DNA of 64,000 nt from Flavobacterium sp. SUN052 (GTDB lineage: Bacteria; Bacteroidota; Bacteroidia; Flavobacteriales; Flavobacteriaceae): assembly GCF_028867935.1 (NCBI RefSeq), contig NZ_JAPQNS010000002.1:62001-126000 (forward strand), in the 5' to 3' direction. The position numbers were made by a program, and so were the translations under genes. Each line of letters starts with the position of its first letter. Positions within the stretch are counted from its first letter, which is position 1. Shown here piece by piece: positions 29,203 to 36,551 of this stretch. A model generated the notes under the pieces. That model was not told the origin of the DNA. It searched no databases and was given only the letters and a program-made list of their open reading frames with translations.

Positions 29203-29712
29203 ATGAGACAGACAATCATCAAAGGGTTGATGCTAGCGACATTGGCGGTGGCCAACGTTGCCTGCAAAGACGACTTAATATACAGCGAGCTCGTTCGGGA
29301 TAATATTCCGGCCGTGCCCGTAACATTTACCAATGCAACAACCTATGGCGGCAACCCATTTATTAATGTGTCGGCAGCCACGGGTACGATCCAATTTGTA
29401 CTCTCGATTCCAGCCAGTACGGGCCGGACAATCAAGGAGATTACAACGGTAGCGGGTGGAGCTACGGCTATTAATCCGGGAACGTTAAATAGCGCTGCGG
29501 CCAAAATCAACACGGCTCCTATTGCCGGAACGGGCAATACGGTAACCTTTAATTACACATTGGCTGACTTTGCTAAGAAGTTTCCAGCGGTAAGTGTCGT
29601 GCCTAGTACGAATCCGTTATCACCCCGCGAAATTGCGTTTATTTTCCTGGTAACGCTCGACGATAATACGCAAATCGTAACGCAGCAGGTGCGCGCCCGC
29701 ATTGCGCCCTAA
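29203..29712 (+). CDS. Small lipoprotein of the SusC/SusD unit
   Basis: 169 residues from the ATG at 29203, chosen because it opens straight into a lipoprotein signal ending in VANVAC (Cys21); an upstream GTG at 29173 would add 10 unlikely residues. The mature part is beta-rich with many Thr, Ala and Ile residues and has no motif that I recognise. It is the last gene of the unit, 33 bases after SusD, and is followed by a good intrinsic terminator. It is probably an accessory cell-surface protein. Confidence 0.75.
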   Translation: MRQTIIKGLMLATLAVANVACKDDLIYSELVRDNIPAVPVTFTNATTYGGNPFINVSAATGTIQFVLSIPASTGRTIKEITTVAGGATAINPGTLNSAAAKINTAPIAGTGNTVTFNYTLADFAKKFPAVSVVPSTNPLSPREIAFIFLVTLDDNTQIVTQQVRARIAP

Positions 29713-29737
29713 GTGAAGTAATCGAATCCGCATACGA

Positions 29738-29770
29738 GCACCGATGTTTTGGCATCGGTGCTTTTTTTTT
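29738..29770 (+). terminator. Rho-independent terminator
   Basis: Nine-base perfect stem (GCACCGATG / CATCGGTGC) with a six-base loop, followed by nine Ts. It lies 26 bases after the small lipoprotein gene and ends the SusC/SusD/lipoprotein transcript. Confidence 0.92.
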
Positions 29771-29864
29771 GACAGTAGCTTAATTCTGTCTTGTCCTTTT
29801 TTCAAAAGCCATACTTCCCCCGTACTTTGCAGGCTTGAATACACTATACACCTGAAAAACACCT

Positions 29865-31016
29865 ATGAACACCACTACCAAACGAATCCTCACTGTACTG
29901 ATCCTGCTTTTTGTGGTCGGGCTTGCCTTCTATCCCAAACTTAAAACGCTCTGGAAACCCGCCGATGACAAATCGGGAGATGGCGGCTCAAAAGCGCCTG
30001 CCACGGCTTCACTGGTACCTACCGGCTCATCAGCTAAACCAGCAACGGCCGCACCAGGAGCAGCCAGTGGCAAACCAGCCTCGGGCCCAACAGCGGTGGG
30101 AGTTATGGTGGTTAGTTCGGAATCACTGGACGAGAAAATTTTGACCACGGGGACGATCGTTCCCAACGAAGAAGTGGATATTCGGAGCGAAGTGTCGGGG
30201 AGGGTAACCAGCATTGGTTTCCGCGAGGGCGACTTTATCCGGCGGGGGATGGTGTTGCTTCGCATCAACGATGCTGACTTGCAGGCTCAGCTACAAAAAT
30301 TGACGGCAAACCGCAAGCTAGCCGAAGCCAATGAGGAGCGCCAGAAACGGCTGTTCGAAAAAGAAGCCATTAGCCGGGCTGAGTACGAAATTAGCCAAAC
30401 CAACCTGACCGGCATACTCGCTGACATCGAGAACCTGAAAGCGCAGTTAGCTAAAACCGTTATCCGGGCTCCCTTCGACGGCACTATTGGTCTGCGACAC
30501 ATCAGTACGGGTAGTTACATTTCACCCTCATCGCCAATTGCCACGCTCACCAATATAAACCCGGCTAAAATCGACTTTTCGGTGCCTGCCAAGTATGCTC
30601 AGATTGTGCGCCGGGGCAGCCAGATTAAGTTTACCGTGGAGGGTTCGGGCCAGAACCGGATTGGGACGGTGTATGCTGTAGAACCAAAAGTGAATCCCGA
30701 AACGCGGGCTATGCTTCTCCGCGCGGTTAGCCCTAACCCAAATGGGACTATGGTGGCGGGTGCCTTTGCCCGTATCGAAGTAGTATTAAGTGCTCGTGGC
30801 AACGCTATCGTGGTGCCTACCGAAGCCCTGATTCCCGAACAAAACGGGCAGAAGGTGTATGTGGTGCGCAATCACAAAGCCGAGTCGGTGCCGGTTGAGA
30901 TTGGCCTTCGCACTGATCGGAGCGTGGAGATTCGGAGTGGCCTGCACGTAGGCGATTCACTAATTACATCGGGGATTCAGATGGTAAAACCGGGCGGTGA
31001 CGTGCTGGTGCAATAA
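29865..31016 (+). CDS. RND efflux system periplasmic adaptor (membrane fusion protein)
   Basis: 383 residues. A single N-terminal hydrophobic segment (about 8-25) anchors or exports it. A low-complexity Ala/Pro/Ser linker (about 38-85) follows. The lipoyl/barrel-sandwich halves (VDIRSEVSGRVTSIGFREGD and VIRAPFDGTIGLRHISTGSY) enclose a coiled-coil hairpin (about 135-185); then come the beta-barrel and membrane-proximal domains. It bridges the inner-membrane pump and an outer-membrane channel. The cognate pump gene is at 31900, separated from it by a GH16 gene. No TolC-like channel gene is in the window. Confidence 0.93.
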   Translation: MNTTTKRILTVLILLFVVGLAFYPKLKTLWKPADDKSGDGGSKAPATASLVPTGSSAKPATAAPGAASGKPASGPTAVGVMVVSSESLDEKILTTGTIVPNEEVDIRSEVSGRVTSIGFREGDFIRRGMVLLRINDADLQAQLQKLTANRKLAEANEERQKRLFEKEAISRAEYEISQTNLTGILADIENLKAQLAKTVIRAPFDGTIGLRHISTGSYISPSSPIATLTNINPAKIDFSVPAKYAQIVRRGSQIKFTVEGSGQNRIGTVYAVEPKVNPETRAMLLRAVSPNPNGTMVAGAFARIEVVLSARGNAIVVPTEALIPEQNGQKVYVVRNHKAESVPVEIGLRTDRSVEIRSGLHVGDSLITSGIQMVKPGGDVLVQ

Positions 31017-31019
31017 GCT

Positions 31020-31895
31020 ATGAGAAATTACTCCCCGCTCCTACGGTGTTTCTCCTCTCTCCTCACTCCTATCTTCTGGCTCCTGTTTTTTTCCTCCTGC
31101 CAGAAACCAGAGGAAGCGGCTCCGCCCCCTACCTCAACAAAACCTTATGTACCACCGGTTTATTCCTTTAGCGAACAACCCGTGTGGCAGGATGAATTCA
31201 CCACCGACGGCTTGCCAACTGCGGCTAAATGGGGTTATGACCTGGGGGGTAGCGGCTGGGGAAATCGCGAGCAACAATATTATACCAGCGATCTGGCCAA
31301 TGCACGCATCGAAAACGGTAAACTCATTATTGAAGCCCGCAAAGAATCGAATGGAGCTTATACGTCGGCCCGGCTTGTGACGAAAACCAAAGGCGACTGG
31401 AAATATGGCAAGGTGGTCGTACGGGCTAAACTTCCGCAGGGACGTGGTACGTGGCCAGCTATCTGGATGTTGCCTACCAATCAGGTATACGGAACACAAT
31501 ACTGGCCCGACAATGGTGAAATCGATATTATGGAACATGTTGGCTTCGACCCGAACGTGATTCATGCGTCGGCTCATACCAAGCTGCTTAACTTCACAAT
31601 CAACACGCAGAAAACAGCCGTTCTTACAGTGCCTACCTCGATGAGTGAATTCCATGAGTATACCCTGGAATGGACGCCTGAACTGATGAAAATGTCCGTT
31701 GATCAGAACACCTATTTTACATTTGAAATACCGGGAAACGACTGGCGTTACTGGCCATTTGATCAACCGTTTCACCTGCTGTTGAATATTGCCGTGGGTG
31801 GCGACTGGGGCGGGCAGAAAGGGATTGATGACACGATTTTCCCCCAACGAATGGAAGTCGATTACGTCCGGGTTTATTCTCTTGTACAAAAATAA
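31020..31895 (+). CDS. GH16 family endo-glucanase-type lipoprotein
   Basis: 291 residues. The signal peptide ends in LFFSSC, a lipobox. The catalytic motif of GH16, GEIDIMEHVG (nucleophile Glu, Asp, acid/base Glu), is intact. Flanking family segments are present: WGYDLGGSGWGNREQQYYT, GRGTWPAIWMLP, and the C-terminal PFHLLLNIAVGGDWGG with MEVDYVRVY. Members cleave beta-1,3 or mixed beta-1,3/1,4 glucans such as laminarin. It starts 4 bases after the adaptor stop and ends 4 bases before the RND pump start, so it is co-transcribed with an efflux system, which is unusual. Confidence 0.93.
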   Translation: MRNYSPLLRCFSSLLTPIFWLLFFSSCQKPEEAAPPPTSTKPYVPPVYSFSEQPVWQDEFTTDGLPTAAKWGYDLGGSGWGNREQQYYTSDLANARIENGKLIIEARKESNGAYTSARLVTKTKGDWKYGKVVVRAKLPQGRGTWPAIWMLPTNQVYGTQYWPDNGEIDIMEHVGFDPNVIHASAHTKLLNFTINTQKTAVLTVPTSMSEFHEYTLEWTPELMKMSVDQNTYFTFEIPGNDWRYWPFDQPFHLLLNIAVGGDWGGQKGIDDTIFPQRMEVDYVRVYSLVQK

Positions 31896-31899
31896 TGCT

Positions 31900-34800
31900 A
31901 TGAATCTTTCTACCACCTCTATCAACCGACCCGTCCTGGCCGTTGTATTGTCGCTGCTGATAATCGTCTTCGGCGTTATTGGCTTCCTGTACCTTGGTGT
32001 TCGGGAGTTTCCCAGTATCGACTTACCCGTGGTAACGGTGCAGACCACCTACACCGGTGCCAACGCCGATATTGTAGAATCACAGATTACCGAACCACTC
32101 GAAGAGTCGATCAACGGTATTGCAGGCATCCGAACCTTGTCGAGCAGTAGCCGCGACGGACGCTCATCTATCTCAGTTGAGTTTGAACTGGATGTAGACA
32201 TCGAAAATGCCGCAAACGACGTACGTGACCGCGTGAGCCGGGCCATTGCCAACCTTCCGCCCGAAGTTGACCCACCGGTAGTAGCCAAAGCCGATGCCGA
32301 CGCCAGTCCCATTTATTTTATCCAGCTTCTGTCGAATAAGCGGTCGCTGCTGGAGGTAAACGACATTGCAAACCGGCAGTTTCGGGAGCGTTTTCAAACC
32401 ATTCCGGGTGTAAGTAGCGTGCAGATGTGGGGCGAAAAAAAATTCGCCATGCGGTTGCGTATCGACCCTGTCAAACTGGCTTCGTATCGCCTGACCGCCC
32501 TCGACGTTTCCAACGCCCTCCGTACCCAAAATGTAGAACTTCCCTCCGGCTCGGTGGAGGGAAACAGCACCGAACTGACCGTTAGAACCTTAGGTCGCCT
32601 GACCACGGAGCACGATTTCAATAACCTGATTTTAAAAGAAAGTGCCGATCAGGTGGTGAAGTTTCAGGACGTGGGCTTTGCCGAACTGGCCCCTGAGGTT
32701 GAACGCACTATGTTTAAGCGCGATGGTGTTCCGATGATTGCCGTAGCCATTATTCCGCAGCCGGGCTCTAACCAGATCGAAATTGCCAACAACGTTTACA
32801 AAAAGCTCGACCAGATCAAGCGCGACCTTCCACCCGATATTACCGTGCTGCTGGGCTTCGACAATACGCAGTTTGTACGTCGGTCTATTGCCGAAGTGGA
32901 AGAAACCATTGGCATTGCCTTCGCCCTGGTGGCCCTCATAATTTTCCTGTTCCTCCGCGACTGGCGAAGCACGATCATCCCGCTTACGGCCATTCCCGTT
33001 TCGCTGGTAGGTACGTTTTTCATTATGTACCTGTGCGGTTTCTCCATCAACGTGCTAACGCTGCTTGGTATCGTGCTAGCTATTGGTCTGGTAGTTGATG
33101 ATGCCATTGTGGTTCTCGAAAATATCTACGCCAAAATCGAGGATGGTATGTCGCCGTACCGGGCTGCGGTGAGCGGCTCCAACGAGATTTATTTCGCCGT
33201 TATCTCCACCACGGTCACGCTGGCAGCGGTGTTCCTGCCGGTTATCTTCTTACAGGGTATCACCGGTCGTTTGTTCCGGGAGTTTGGCATTGTGGTAGCC
33301 GGTTCAGTGATTATTTCGGCTTTTGTGTCACTCACGCTAACGCCTATGCTGGCGTCGAAACTGCTCAAAAACCGGAAGCGCCAACCCTGGCTATACCGGG
33401 CAACGGAGCCCTTTTTCGATTGGATGATTACCGGTTACGAGCGCTCGCTGGCTGGTTTCTTACGCATTCGGTGGATGGCCTGGGTCATAATGCTAGCAAT
33501 GGTCGGCATTGTATATGCCTTGTTTAAAACCAATGCGGTGCCCTCTGAGCTGGCCCCCCTCGAAGATCGGGGTGGTTTCCGAATTCAGGCCACTGCACCC
33601 GAAGGAGCCACGTTTGAGTACATGCTCAACTTTACTGATCAGGTTGCCAAAGTGCTGCGCTCCAAGTTTGATACAGCCACAGTGCCGGGGGTTATTGCCG
33701 TTACGTCGCCTAGTTTCGGTAGTGGTGCTACTAACACGGCCAATTTCCGTTTTTACCTCGGTGATCGGCCGGGTCGTACCAAAACGCAGCAAGAGATTGT
33801 GGATGAGGTTACGCCCCTCATGAAGAAGTTTCCCGGAGCCAGAACCTTTGTAGCGCAGGAACAAACCATTCAAACAGGTCAACGGGGCGGTGGCGGAGGT
33901 GGCTTGCCCGTTCAGTTCGTTATTCAGGCCAACTCGTTCGAGAAATTGAGGGTCAAAGTACCGGAGTTTATGAAAGCGGTGCAGGCTTCGGAGAAATTCT
34001 CCGCATCGGATATAAACCTCAAATTCTCCAAGCCCGAAATCCGGCTCGACATTGACCGCGACAAGGCCCTCAACCTTGGTGTGTCGGTGCAGGACGTAGC
34101 GCAAACCCTGCAACTGGGCCTGTCAGGTCGGCGTTTTGGGTATTTCATTATGGACGGTAAGCAGTACCAGGTCATTGGCCAGATCGAGCGATCGGATCGC
34201 AACGACATCACCGATCTTAAATCGCTGTACGTCAAGAACAACCGCAATGAACTGATTCAACTGGACAACCTGGTGCGGGTAAGTGAGCAAAGTACACCAC
34301 CAACGCTTTACCGCTATAATCGCTATGCATCGGCCACCGTCTCGGCGGGTCTGGCCAAGGGCGTTTCGCTGGGCGACGGCATCACCGAAATGGAGCGCAT
34401 TGCCAAAGAAGTACTCGACCCTACGTTCACCACCGCCCTCGACGGTTCCAGCAAGGAGTTTCGGGAGAGTTCGTCGAGTCTGTATTTCGCGTTTGGTCTG
34501 GCCCTATTGCTGATTTACCTCATTTTGGCGGCTCAGTTCGAGAGCTTTGTCGATCCCGTTATCATCCTCTTAACCGTACCATTGGCTGTTTGTGGTGCCT
34601 TGCTATCGCTCTGGGATTTTGGCCAATCGCTCAACGTGTTTAGCCAGATCGGAATCATCACGCTCGTGGGTCTGGTCACGAAAAACGGCATCCTGATCGT
34701 TGAATTTGCCAACCAGCGTAAAGAGCATGGAGCGAATAAACGTGAGGCCGTTATGGAAGGTGCTGTTGCCCGTTTCCGCCCCATCCTGATGACCAGCCTT

Positions 34801-35001
34801 TGCGCGGCTCTTGGCCTGTTGCCCGTGGCGATGGCCCTCGGTGCTGGTTCAGAAAGCCGGGTTTCGATGGGAATCGTAGTGGTAGGTGGGCTTATTTTTT
34901 CCACCGCCCTGACGCTCTACGTAATTCCAGCGGTTTACACCTACCTGTCACGCGCCATTGTGAAACGGGAAGAGGAAGTACTCAGTACGGTGGATTTGTA
35001 A
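31900..35001 (+). CDS. RND (AcrB/HAE1-type) efflux permease
   Basis: 1033 residues from the ATG at 31900, chosen because it follows the GH16 stop by 4 bases and opens into MNLSTTSINRPVLAVVLSLL, the usual first transmembrane segment; the ORF upstream of that is GH16 coding read in another frame. Twelve membrane segments and two periplasmic loops are evident. The proton-relay segment GLVVDDAIVVLENIYAK contains the expected Asp-Asp pair. The last residues, Thr-Val-Asp-Leu, and the stop codon are encoded by the start of a REP palindrome (34986 onward), so the original C-terminus has been replaced. Confidence 0.95.
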   Translation: MNLSTTSINRPVLAVVLSLLIIVFGVIGFLYLGVREFPSIDLPVVTVQTTYTGANADIVESQITEPLEESINGIAGIRTLSSSSRDGRSSISVEFELDVDIENAANDVRDRVSRAIANLPPEVDPPVVAKADADASPIYFIQLLSNKRSLLEVNDIANRQFRERFQTIPGVSSVQMWGEKKFAMRLRIDPVKLASYRLTALDVSNALRTQNVELPSGSVEGNSTELTVRTLGRLTTEHDFNNLILKESADQVVKFQDVGFAELAPEVERTMFKRDGVPMIAVAIIPQPGSNQIEIANNVYKKLDQIKRDLPPDITVLLGFDNTQFVRRSIAEVEETIGIAFALVALIIFLFLRDWRSTIIPLTAIPVSLVGTFFIMYLCGFSINVLTLLGIVLAIGLVVDDAIVVLENIYAKIEDGMSPYRAAVSGSNEIYFAVISTTVTLAAVFLPVIFLQGITGRLFREFGIVVAGSVIISAFVSLTLTPMLASKLLKNRKRQPWLYRATEPFFDWMITGYERSLAGFLRIRWMAWVIMLAMVGIVYALFKTNAVPSELAPLEDRGGFRIQATAPEGATFEYMLNFTDQVAKVLRSKFDTATVPGVIAVTSPSFGSGATNTANFRFYLGDRPGRTKTQQEIVDEVTPLMKKFPGARTFVAQEQTIQTGQRGGGGGGLPVQFVIQANSFEKLRVKVPEFMKAVQASEKFSASDINLKFSKPEIRLDIDRDKALNLGVSVQDVAQTLQLGLSGRRFGYFIMDGKQYQVIGQIERSDRNDITDLKSLYVKNNRNELIQLDNLVRVSEQSTPPTLYRYNRYASATVSAGLAKGVSLGDGITEMERIAKEVLDPTFTTALDGSSKEFRESSSSLYFAFGLALLLIYLILAAQFESFVDPVIILLTVPLAVCGALLSLWDFGQSLNVFSQIGIITLVGLVTKNGILIVEFANQRKEHGANKREAVMEGAVARFRPILMTSLCAALGLLPVAMALGAGSESRVSMGIVVVGGLIFSTALTLYVIPAVYTYLSRAIVKREEEVLSTVDL

Positions 35002-35076
35002 TCCGCCGTGAAAAATAGGTTTGTAATCCGCTGTGAAAAGTGTGTTTTTCACAGCGGATCACAAATCCACCGTACA
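34986..35076. repeat. Left REP palindrome cluster of the RAYT unit
   Basis: A REP unit with the core GGTGGATTTGTAATCCGCC (itself a stem GGyGGATT/AATCCrCC around TGT) starts at 34986. A partial second unit is at 35020-35036, and an inverted unit lies at 35047-35076. Together they can fold into a long hairpin with the inner stem CCGCTGTGAAAA / TTTTCACAGCGG. It overlaps the last codons of the RND pump and ends 3 bases before the RAYT start codon. Confidence 0.9.
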
Positions 35077-35078
35077 AG

Positions 35079-35675
35079 ATGGAATACACTCGCCGACTGC
35101 CACACATTCAGCCTTTAGAAGCTACCTTTTTTATAACGGTTCGTTTGCATGGCAGTATTCCCAACCACATTATAGCGGCACTACAAGAAGAACATCAAGA
35201 GCAACTAAGAAAATATCAGGGTAACGAAGTAGCTACCTACAATCAGCATAAACGCTACTTTGCAGCTTTTGATAGTACGTTGGACACCCCTTTAAATGGG
35301 CCTTATTGGCTTGCTCAACCCGATATTGCTAAAATCGTAACTGATTCGCTGCATTTTTTATCAAGCGACTCAGTTACGATTTTGGCTTTCTGCGTGATGA
35401 GTAATCACGTTCATATCGTTTTGTATAAGAATGAATCTTCAGTACCCTTACAAACTATCCTACAGCGATTCAAAAGATTTACTGCACGCAACGCAAATAT
35501 TCTACTTAACAGACAAGGTGCATTTTGGCAAGCCGAAAGCTATGATCATGTAGTTCGTAACACTACAGAGCTCAAGCGAATTATTCACTACACACTGACG
35601 AACCCGGTCAAGGCGGGTATGGTCGAAAACTGGAATGATTGGCCCTATTCGTATGTGAATGAAGGATTTCTGTAA
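35079..35675 (+). CDS. REP-associated tyrosine transposase (RAYT, Y1/IS200-like)
   Basis: 198 residues from the ATG at 35079. The ORF can be extended upstream, but that extension is REP palindrome sequence. The HUH motif is seen in CVMSNHVHIVLY, and the catalytic tyrosine is expected in QAESYDHVVRN near the C-terminus, with the RAYT-typical FKRFTARNAN helix between them. Such single-stranded DNA transposases recognise and cut REP hairpins; they are usually single-copy and domesticated. REP pairs flank the gene, and a further pair lies 19 kb away at 54871-54931. The gene looks intact. Confidence 0.92.
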   Translation: MEYTRRLPHIQPLEATFFITVRLHGSIPNHIIAALQEEHQEQLRKYQGNEVATYNQHKRYFAAFDSTLDTPLNGPYWLAQPDIAKIVTDSLHFLSSDSVTILAFCVMSNHVHIVLYKNESSVPLQTILQRFKRFTARNANILLNRQGAFWQAESYDHVVRNTTELKRIIHYTLTNPVKAGMVENWNDWPYSYVNEGFL

Positions 35676-35748
35676 TTGTACGGTGGATTTGTAATCCGCC
35701 GTGAGAGAAAACATGCTATTCACGGCGGATTACAAATCCACCGTACAA
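35676..35748. repeat. Right REP pair of the RAYT unit
   Basis: Two 29-base arms (35676-35704 and 35720-35748) are perfect inverted copies, each containing the core GGTGGATTTGTAATCCGCC or its complement, separated by 15 bases. The pair begins with the base after the RAYT stop codon and ends 7 bases before the 3' end of the convergent permease gene. It may also act as a bidirectional transcription barrier. Confidence 0.93.
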
Positions 35749-35754
35749 GCTAAC

Positions 35755-36483
35755 TCACAGCACCAGTTTCACACCCGCAATTAGCAGCCCCACCGCTAGC
35801 ACGTAACGCAGCACGGGCACCGAAAATCGTTGACTTCCGAAATACCCGCCCAGCAGGCCACCGGCGAAAGCTACGGCAATCCAGGTCCAGACGGCGGGTT
35901 CAGGGGTGTAACCTTTGCTAAGCAGCCCAAATAGACCGGAGAGGGAGTTAACAAAAATGAACAGGGCTGAGGTAGCGGCTACTTCCTTGAGCTTGCCCCA
36001 GCGAAAAAGCAACATGAGCGGGCTCAGGATGATCCCTCCTCCAATACCGAGCATCCCCGACAACAGACCAATAACTCCCCCCGAGATCAACCCGGCCCCC
36101 AGAGGTACCGGACGGATGTCGGTTTCAGTATCCCGGATTGTCCAGATCAAACGAGCAACCGCCAACAACAAACAAATGGCTAGGAGCTGTTTGTAAAGCG
36201 TATCAGTAAGGGGAAGTTTGGCTCCAACAAAGGCCAGTGGTACGCTCGCCAAGGCAAATGGCCAGAACGTGGCCCAGCGAAAATGACCCGCCCGGTAAAA
36301 CTGAACGAACGAAACAGTGGATACAAACAGATTCAGCAACAGAGCCGATGGTTTCATTAGAACCGGCGACACGCCAAACAGAATCATGGTAGCCATATAA
36401 CCGCTAGCTCCGCCATGCCCAACCGACGCATACATAAAGCCGACAACAAACAGGCAAACCAGAAAGGGAAGAGAGTCAATCAT
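35755..36483 (-). CDS. TauE/SafE-family sulfite exporter-like permease
   Basis: 242 residues, almost entirely hydrophobic, with about eight membrane segments. The N-terminal VGFMYASVGHGGASGYMA and the central LLSGMLGIGGGIILSPLMLL motifs are the repeated glycine-rich signatures of the TauE/SafE (DUF81) family. Members move sulfur-containing or other small organic anions across the inner membrane; substrate cannot be predicted. The gene is transcribed divergently from the subtilase at 36552 and its 3' end abuts the REP pair. Confidence 0.9.
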   Translation of the reverse strand: MIDSLPFLVCLFVVGFMYASVGHGGASGYMATMILFGVSPVLMKPSALLLNLFVSTVSFVQFYRAGHFRWATFWPFALASVPLAFVGAKLPLTDTLYKQLLAICLLLAVARLIWTIRDTETDIRPVPLGAGLISGGVIGLLSGMLGIGGGIILSPLMLLFRWGKLKEVAATSALFIFVNSLSGLFGLLSKGYTPEPAVWTWIAVAFAGGLLGGYFGSQRFSVPVLRYVLAVGLLIAGVKLVL

Positions 36484-36516
36484 TTACAAACTGAAATTAA
36501 TTAGGCGTGTTTTTCG

Positions 36517-36547
36517 TTGATTTTGGAAATATACACGGATAATTTTG
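36517..36547 (+). promoter_or_regulatory. Candidate promoter of the subtilase gene
   Basis: TAATTTTG at 36540-36547 matches the Bacteroidota -7 consensus TAnnTTTG. A TTG at 36517-36519 lies 20 bases upstream, the expected -33 spacing. The -7 element ends only 4 bases before the ATG at 36552, so the transcript would be leaderless or nearly so. Confidence 0.45.
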
Positions 36548-36551
36548 GTTT

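Larger units (their letters stand above)
34986..35748 (+). mobile_element. REP-RAYT unit (transposase gene bracketed by REP palindromes)
   Basis: One Y1 transposase gene with inverted REP pairs immediately on both sides. The outer boundaries are defined by the shared TACGGTGGATTTG end on the left and the mirrored CAAATCCACCGTACAA on the right. This is the 'REPtron' plan described in Gammaproteobacteria, here in a Bacteroidota chromosome. The element sits between the RND pump and a TauE-type permease gene. Confidence 0.8.

Noticed and set aside
31134..32048. A 304-residue open frame on the minus strand
   Set aside because: It is antisense to the GH16 gene and the start of the RND pump, both with clear catalytic or membrane motifs, and its protein has no recognisable features.
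33493..34113. A 206-residue minus-strand open frame
   Set aside because: It lies inside the RND pump coding sequence and looks like a shadow of its codon usage.
35040..35078. Earlier start for the RAYT gene
   Set aside because: The extra 13 codons lie in the inverted REP unit and do not match the transposase family.
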